DNA from: Candidatus Omnitrophota bacterium
Lineage (GTDB): Bacteria; Omnitrophota; Gorgyraeia; Zapsychrales; Fredricksoniimonadaceae
Length of the DNA stretch: 7,018 bases
Assembly (NCBI GenBank): GCA_016196515.1
Contig: JACPXN010000093.1
Location: forward strand, 1 to 7,018
Direction: 5' to 3'
The position numbers and the translations under genes were made by a program. The notes under the pieces are model-generated. The model did not search any database and was not told where the DNA came from. It was given only the letters and a program-made list of their open reading frames with translations. Below, in pieces: positions 5,900-7,018 of this stretch; positions within the stretch are counted from its first letter, which is position 1, and the number at the start of each line of letters is the position of its first letter.

Positions 5900-6178
5900 T
5901 CAGACCTTCAGGGACCGCTGGAGTTCTTCCACGTCTTTCCTGGCCCTGGCCATGGTGACGTTAAAAATATCACAATAAACACGGGTGGCCAGTTCTTTTT
6001 CCCCTTCCATCAAAAGATACCGGACATCATACATGGTGGCCTTGCCTTTGGTGGAAAGCCTGCCGCGCCGGCGCGCGTCATGGATGGACCAAATGCGGTA
6101 GATATTCAAAAACACCAAAAAACAGACCATGACCATGAGGAGAACATACAACACGGCCATCAGCGCCTCTTGCTTCAT
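5900..6178 (-). CDS. Small membrane-anchored protein with an L7/L12 C-terminal-like tail
   Basis: I do not recognise this 92-residue protein as a named family. A strongly hydrophobic stretch at about residues 7-27 (AVLYVLLMVMVCFLVFLNIY) should form a single membrane anchor. A basic segment, HDARRRGR (33-40), follows, so by the positive-inside rule the C-terminal part is likely cytoplasmic. The tail from about 51 to 89 reads VRYLLMEGEKELATRVYCDIF, then NVTMARARKDVEEL. By eye this follows the spacing of the ribosomal protein L7/L12 C-terminal domain (V..L...G.K..A....R..T...L.EA...VE). This similarity is inferred from pattern alone. The start overlaps the xseB stop by 4 nt and AAGGA lies about six bases upstream, which supports a real gene. 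Function unknown; the tail may bind a partner protein. Confidence 0.8.
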   Translation of the reverse strand: MKQEALMAVLYVLLMVMVCFLVFLNIYRIWSIHDARRRGRLSTKGKATMYDVRYLLMEGEKELATRVYCDIFNVTMARARKDVEELQRSLKV

Positions 6179-6390
6179 CCGTTGTCCTTGGCTTCTTTGG
6201 CAAAATCCTCGACCACTTTTTTAACTTCCATCTCGGCCTTGTTGATCCTGGCCCTGCAGACCTTGATGAGCTCCGCCGCTTCCTTGACCTTCATTGACAA
6301 CTCATCCACGTCAATGTCTTCGCTCTCGATCTGGCCCATGATCTCATCCAAGCGCTCAACGGCCTTCGCGTATTTGATGTCCTGGGCCAT
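6175..6390 (-). CDS. xseB: Exodeoxyribonuclease VII small subunit (XseB)
   Basis: This 71-residue helical protein matches XseB in length and pattern: KYAKAVERLDEIMGQIES at residues 6-23, then DELSMKVKEAAELIKVCRARINKAEMEV, ending in an acidic VEDFAKEA. It forms long helices that wrap the XseA stalk in exonuclease VII, which degrades single-stranded DNA from both ends to short oligonucleotides. The start lies 4 nt after the xseA stop, with AAGGAC immediately upstream, a position rather close for a normal ribosome binding site; coupling to xseA is likely. Its stop overlaps the next start (ATGA). Adjacent xseA-xseB genes are a common arrangement. Confidence 0.94.
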   Translation of the reverse strand: MAQDIKYAKAVERLDEIMGQIESEDIDVDELSMKVKEAAELIKVCRARINKAEMEVKKVVEDFAKEAKDNG

Positions 6391-6394
6391 GTCC

Positions 6395-7018
6395 TTAACG
6401 GACCTTTCTCACCTCGGCGGTAAAAACACCGTCGGCCAGTTCGGTCGTGATCTCCTGTTCCGGTCTCAAAACAGCCGTGGACCTGACGGCCCTGCCGCGG
6501 CCGTCGCGGGTGATGCTAAAACCCCGTTTGAGCGTGTTCTTCGGGTCGGCCATCCGGGCTAATTTTTGATATGCCTGTATTTTAGCCCGTGAATTTTGAA
6601 GGCGCAAATGAATTGTTTTCTTTAACTCCTCGCCGCGGGAAGCCAGCGCCGAACGGGATGCCTTGGCCACGGTGACCGGCACCCGGCGCAAGGTCTCGAT
6701 GGTGTGCGCCATGTGCTCGTGGTGCGCTTTAAAGAAATCCCTGGTCCCGGACTGCAAAGCCAGGGCGCGGGACTGCAGGTGGTCCAAAAATTCCCGCACG
6801 CGGTTGACCAAAAATTGCGCCACGGCGGTCGGGGTCTTGGCAAAGGTGTGCGCGGCTAAGTCGGTCACCGTTGTATTGATCTCGTGGCCGATGCCGCTTA
6901 GGACCGGCCAACGCGATGCCGCTATTGCTTGAGCGATCATGGGGTTATCAAAACAACTCAATTCCGCGATGGAGCCGCCCCCGCGGGTGATGACCACCAC
7001 ATCCAGGTCTCTAAGAGC
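6395..7018 (-). CDS. xseA: Exodeoxyribonuclease VII large subunit (XseA), 5' part beyond the window
   Basis: Only the C-terminal 207 residues are visible; the frame runs open to the right edge, and complete XseA proteins have about 400-460 residues. The N-terminal OB-fold domain and the first part of the catalytic domain are therefore missing. Visible catalytic-domain blocks are VVITRGGGSIAEL and VLSGIGHEINTTVTDLAAHTFAKTPTAVAQFL. These are followed by a long helical, charged region (about 80-150 of the visible part) that forms the stalk for XseB, and the C-terminal DPKNTLKRGFSITRDGRG. The motif usually read as GHExD is GHEIN here, with codon AAT at 6877-6875. That replaces an aspartate that mutational work on the E. 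coli enzyme implicated in catalysis, as I recall. The enzyme may still be active if this lineage uses a variant motif. Confidence 0.93.
   Translation of the reverse strand, partial: ALRDLDVVVITRGGGSIAELSCFDNPMIAQAIAASRWPVLSGIGHEINTTVTDLAAHTFAKTPTAVAQFLVNRVREFLDHLQSRALALQSGTRDFFKAHHEHMAHTIETLRRVPVTVAKASRSALASRGEELKKTIHLRLQNSRAKIQAYQKLARMADPKNTLKRGFSITRDGRGRAVRSTAVLRPEQEITTELADGVFTAEVRKVR

Larger units (their letters stand above)
1525..7018 (-). other. Operon: xseA-xseB-membrane protein-HIT-menB-menA-menC-menE
   Basis: Eight genes on the minus strand are joined by very short gaps or overlaps: xseA/xseB 4 nt gap, xseB/membrane protein 4 nt overlap, membrane protein/HIT 10 nt gap, HIT/menB 0 nt, menB/menA 2 nt gap, menA/menC up to 22 nt overlap, menC/menE 4 nt overlap. 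No room for an ordinary intergenic promoter exists, although promoters inside genes cannot be excluded. The promoter lies beyond the right edge, and the end is the terminator at 1529-1559. Co-transcription is inferred from spacing. Confidence 0.8.

Noticed and set aside
5855..6562. Plus-strand frame of 235 codons opposite the small membrane protein and xseB
   Set aside because: The minus-strand genes here have coupled starts and stops and a recognisable XseB; the plus-strand product is low-complexity and Ser/His-rich.
1..7018. CRISPR array, tRNA or rRNA genes, insertion sequence
   Set aside because: No regularly spaced repeats, no tRNA-like or rRNA-like segment and no transposase were seen; nearly all bases are covered by the listed genes.

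Overview
The window looks like ordinary chromosome from a Gram-negative-type bacterium with moderate to high G+C, one that makes menaquinone. The two GC-rich palindromic units inside menE, the compact gene packing and the vapBC pair resemble genomes of uncultivated lineages such as Omnitrophota. That placement comes from memory of similar repeats and is weak; nothing here fixes the taxon.

Layout. (1) Positions 1-654, minus strand: an aquaporin (MIP family) whose last residues lie beyond the left edge, with a clear promoter and a strong ribosome binding site. (2) Positions 655-849: a divergent intergenic region with face-to-back promoters for the aquaporin (minus) and a toxin-antitoxin pair (plus); small inverted repeats overlap the toxin-antitoxin promoter. 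(3) Positions 850-1493, plus strand: a type II toxin-antitoxin operon, Phd/YefM-like antitoxin followed by a VapC PIN-domain ribonuclease, overlapping by 4 nt. (4) Positions 1525-7018, minus strand: eight genes in one tight run, transcribed from the right edge to the left: xseA (3' part) - xseB - small membrane protein - HIT protein - menB - menA - menC - menE. No gap exceeds 10 nt and several genes overlap, so this is very probably one operon. It ends at an intrinsic terminator that sits inside the last codons of menE.

How the genes work together. MenC makes o-succinylbenzoate, MenE activates it to the CoA ester, MenB closes the ring to 1,4-dihydroxy-2-naphthoyl-CoA, and MenA prenylates the naphthoate in the membrane. 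The earlier steps (MenF, MenD, MenH), the CoA-ester hydrolysis and the final methylation (MenG/UbiE) are not encoded here. XseA and XseB together form exonuclease VII and have no known direct link with quinone synthesis. 

Most of the window is well-known biology. The points most worth checking are the two in-frame palindromic elements inside menE, the small membrane protein whose tail resembles the ribosomal L7/L12 C-terminal domain, the Asp-to-Asn change in the conserved GHExD motif of XseA, and the plant-TIP-like selectivity filter of the aquaporin. I did not find a clearly new system.
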